Assembly: GCF_001510715.1 (NCBI RefSeq)
Contig: NZ_LMTJ01000006.1
Location: 1 to 64,000 of the forward strand
Direction of reading: 5' to 3'
DNA: 64,000 nucleotides
Source of the DNA: Bacillus sp. FJAT-29814
GTDB lineage: Bacteria > Bacillota > Bacilli > Bacillales > Cytobacillaceae
A model generated the notes under the pieces. It saw nothing but the letters and a program-made list of their open reading frames with translations, made no database searches and was not told where the DNA came from. Of this stretch, positions 61,841-64,000 are shown piece by piece. The position numbers and the translations under genes are program-made. Each line of letters begins with the position of its first letter. Position 1 is the first letter of the stretch.

Positions 61841-62494
61841 TTAAACTTCAAAAAATGTAATAATATCTCTAACAGATTCAGCAATAAATACGTTTTTACT
61901 TTTACAAGCTTCTTCTTTAGTTTGAAATCCATATCCATACGTTACAGCTATGAAGTCCATTCCCAGTTGTTCAGCCCCTATGGCATCATAAATACTGTCG
62001 CCGATCATGACTGCTTTTGCAGGATTACCTTGGTCTAATTCCTTCAAGCACATTGATATGATATCGGACTTAGAATGTGTATCTTTTTCATCAATTCCTT
62101 TTATTGAATCGAAATATTGTTCCAGGCCAAAGTGATTCAAAATTTCCTTCGCGAAGGCATCCATTTTCAGAGTAGCTACCGCAGTTTGATAATTTGCCTT
62201 TTTTAAATAAACAAGCAATTCTTCTATTTGACCATAATGCTTTGCCTCATATAATCCTTTTTCTTTATATCTTTTCCTATATATTTCTACTGCAGTTCTG
62301 GCCTCATTTTCAGAAAGGCCGCATTCTCGAATAAAAGAATCCAAGAGCGGCGGACCAATAAAGCTTTTTTGCTTATCAGGCGATAACTCTGGAGCACCCA
62401 TTTTTTTCGCTGTAAAACTCGCACCCAACATGATACCTTGAGAAGTATCGAGTAACGTGCCATCCAAATCGAAAATAACCATAGAATATTTCAT
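61841..62494 (-). CDS. HAD phosphatase (phosphoglycolate-phosphatase-like)
   Basis: A 217-residue HAD hydrolase: motif I VIFDLDGTLLDTSQG (Asp9, Asp11), motif II VATLKM (Thr with lysine close by), and motif IV MIGDSIYDAIGAEQLG. It has a helical C1 cap as in Gph/PpaX. In the operon it would remove phosphate from an intermediate. ATG after GGAGGAAC; the long upstream open frame overlaps the aldolase gene and is not coding. Confidence 0.87.
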   Translation of the reverse strand: MKYSMVIFDLDGTLLDTSQGIMLGASFTAKKMGAPELSPDKQKSFIGPPLLDSFIRECGLSENEARTAVEIYRKRYKEKGLYEAKHYGQIEELLVYLKKANYQTAVATLKMDAFAKEILNHFGLEQYFDSIKGIDEKDTHSKSDIISMCLKELDQGNPAKAVMIGDSIYDAIGAEQLGMDFIAVTYGYGFQTKEEACKSKNVFIAESVRDIITFFEV

Positions 62495-62510
62495 AGTTCC
62501 TCCACTTAAC

Positions 62511-64000
62511 CTATTGCAAAATAGTGTCAATAGAAGTGTCACTATAAACTGTCTTTGTAATAAATTGAATATCAATTTTCTTTCCAAGCAATGACAAGTA
62601 ATTAGTGATCTCTTCATTAATGTTTATCAGATTTTCTAGACCTGCATTATTGTTCATATCAACAGAAAAATAGTTACTGTTCTTATTTATGCTAAAGCCG
62701 TCAAAACCCGCCAAATACAGTCTTTTTACAAATAATCGATGAAAAAGATTTATTAACATTAATCCTGCATTATCTGAAATAACTGGATTATTTATTAGTA
62801 AATCTGAATAATTTACGATTAATGAATGAATCTCCTTAGATTTAATAATATTAGATGTTGTAATTAGAGCAGTGTTTGCAGCTTTATCGGTTAATTCCTC
62901 TGCTATACTTTCAAATCGCTTTAGGTTGCTGATAAAAACTGCATCAACTTTATATGAATCAGGGATAAAATTGACACTACATACAAACGGGTCAAATCGT
63001 TGAATAAAATCATTTATCATTTCCTTTTCCAGCTCAATCGACTTTCCAGGCCCAATAATAAGGATTTCCCTTCCAGATATCATTTCTTTTATTAAATGTA
63101 GATCGTCAGCATCATATACAAAGTTACTTTGATAGTTGATATATAAATCTTCTATGAAGCTTTTATCATAGAGGTCTCTTTTTTTATTTGGTAATTGTTT
63201 CAAGATGGCATTGATTGCTTTTACTGAAATCGTCTGTTTATTTAATAGGTGGGAAGCATAGTTAGGATGGCAGCCATTTACTGCTGCAAGATAATAGGGT
63301 ATTGAATACCCCCATTTTGTCTCAGTGAAAATATGGCTTAAATGTTCATCAACGATTTCTAACAAAGGGATAGTATCATACCTTTCTTCTATATTTTCGT
63401 TAATGTAATTTGTAACCAGCTCTGTACAAAGATTTCCTGCACCTCTTCCCATACCCATTACAGAAGAATCGATGATAATATTTCTTTTTGTATGAAGCAT
63501 CAATAGCTCCTGTGCATTGGAAAAAGATAATTGAAGGTTATTATGTGAATGAAACCCAATGGATATGGACTGAACCAAATTGTTATCCAATAAATGAAAC
63601 ATTCTGAGTAGGTCGTTTTTATACATGATTCCGAGGGTATCTACCAGGTAAAAAGCATACGGTTTCAACTTATTAACTTTCTCCACTAATTCCAATAAGC
63701 TTGAATCAGAATAACTTGTGGTTCCAACCGGTTGAATAAATACCTTATATCCCTTTTCGATTAATTCCTGTCCATAGGTCATGGCTTCTTCCACTTCATG
63801 TTCATGAAAAGTTAATCGAATACCATCAATAGAACGGCCAGTATAATCAGAAATTTTATCAATCGGAATATACGGCTGCGCGATCATTCCTACATAAGTT
63901 GTACTTTCTCTTTTAGGCTCAATATATTCTTTAATTCTTTCTACGCCTTCAAATAAGGATTTGTTAGGGTTGGTACCACCTTCTTCAATAAAGCCGCACT
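62511..64000 (-). CDS. HMGL-type aldolase with second domain, 5' end missing
   Basis: The frame is open to the right edge, so the gene is incomplete; at least 496 codons are present. The first part (up to about the ATG-derived residue 260) is the HMG-CoA lyase/4-hydroxy-2-oxovalerate aldolase barrel: GFHSHNNLQLSFSNAQELL with the metal histidines, and SVMGMGRGAGNLCTELV. The last 200 residues are a separate Rossmann-like domain (REILIIGPGKSIELEKEMINDFI), similar in kind to DUF115 domains. Aldolases fused this way occur in glycan clusters and presumably make an unusual oxo-acid or branched sugar acid. Confidence 0.85.
   Translation of the reverse strand, partial: CGFIEEGGTNPNKSLFEGVERIKEYIEPKRESTTYVGMIAQPYIPIDKISDYTGRSIDGIRLTFHEHEVEEAMTYGQELIEKGYKVFIQPVGTTSYSDSSLLELVEKVNKLKPYAFYLVDTLGIMYKNDLLRMFHLLDNNLVQSISIGFHSHNNLQLSFSNAQELLMLHTKRNIIIDSSVMGMGRGAGNLCTELVTNYINENIEERYDTIPLLEIVDEHLSHIFTETKWGYSIPYYLAAVNGCHPNYASHLLNKQTISVKAINAILKQLPNKKRDLYDKSFIEDLYINYQSNFVYDADDLHLIKEMISGREILIIGPGKSIELEKEMINDFIQRFDPFVCSVNFIPDSYKVDAVFISNLKRFESIAEELTDKAANTALITTSNIIKSKEIHSLIVNYSDLLINNPVISDNAGLMLINLFHRLFVKRLYLAGFDGFSINKNSNYFSVDMNNNAGLENLININEEITNYLSLLGKKIDIQFITKTVYSDTSIDTILQ

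Noticed and set aside
62495..62617. Longer N terminus of the HAD phosphatase
   Set aside because: The extra codons overlap the end of the aldolase gene; the ATG at 62494 has GGAGG and begins the HAD motif.

Overview
This window is a piece of a Bacillaceae-type Firmicute chromosome. The evidence is a 16S rRNA 5' end of the Bacillus type, strong AGGAGG ribosome binding sites with frequent TTG and GTG starts, sigma-A promoters, a serine T-box leader, a seven-gene Mrp antiporter operon, a spore-coat (CotF-like) remnant, a SleB-type cell wall hydrolase and a CcpA cre site. The genus cannot be fixed from sequence reading alone; the gene set would suit Neobacillus, Mesobacillus or Bacillus.

Layout. 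1-0.4 kb: the 5' tip of a 16S rRNA gene on the minus strand, with two tandem promoters. 0.4-6.5 kb: housekeeping and transport genes (EamA exporter, MgtC-like protein, tRNA-Ala, DUF485 protein plus sodium/solute symporter, DEAD-box helicase, SCP2 protein). 6.6-10.8 kb: a sulfur-handling operon (TusA-like, DsrE-like, TusA-OsmC fusion, MetE-C-like methyltransferase, OsmC) divergent from a LysR regulator. 10.8-17.5 kb: mrpABCDEFG, divergent from a free-standing KdpD-type USP protein. 17.5-18.5 kb: a recombination scar, with a tyrosine recombinase lacking its first catalytic Arg next to the fused 3' ends of an alcohol dehydrogenase and a spore coat gene. 18.5-30.2 kb: a catabolic and uptake island (acyl-CoA ligase, alpha/beta hydrolase, complete branched-chain-type ABC transporter, very large STAND/BTAD regulator, SDR). 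30.3-37.2 kb: hom-thrC-thrB on the minus strand and, divergently, a T-box-controlled serine operon (class V aminotransferase, serA). 37.2-45.6 kb: scattered genes (HAD phosphatase, gabD, SleB-like hydrolase, dps plus glutaredoxin, DUF2935, bdbD-bdbC, a SetA-like exporter). 45.6-54.1 kb: a beta-glucoside/chitobiose PTS locus (licB-licC-licA-licH, YdjC/ChbG, GH1 enzyme, HPr) with its PRD regulator and a second IIB. 54.3-55.3 kb: a lactonase. 55.4-64 kb: an AT-rich surface-glycan operon that runs off the right edge.

How the parts work together. The PTS locus forms a self-contained circuit. A LicR-type PRD regulator and a spare IIB sit upstream of a promoter that carries a cre site and a perfect 8+8 palindrome; the operon then supplies IIB, IIC, IIA, two phospho-glycosidase families, a deacetylase and HPr, with stem-loops punctuating several gene borders. 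The Liv-type transporter, CoA ligase, SDR and hydrolase look like one catabolic unit for an organic acid, controlled by the STAND/BTAD protein. The glycan operon combines a priming sugar transferase and a CpsB-type phosphatase with two ATP-grasp proteins, an aminoacyl/acyl transferase-like GNAT, an HMGL-type aldolase, a HAD phosphatase and a beta-helix lipoprotein. That mix suggests a surface polymer carrying an unusual acyl or amino-acid decoration and is the best candidate here for undescribed chemistry. The sulfur operon, with its Cys-Gly TusA domains and TusA-OsmC fusion, is the second.

Coordinates are my best start choices from ribosome binding sites; alternatives are given in the entries.
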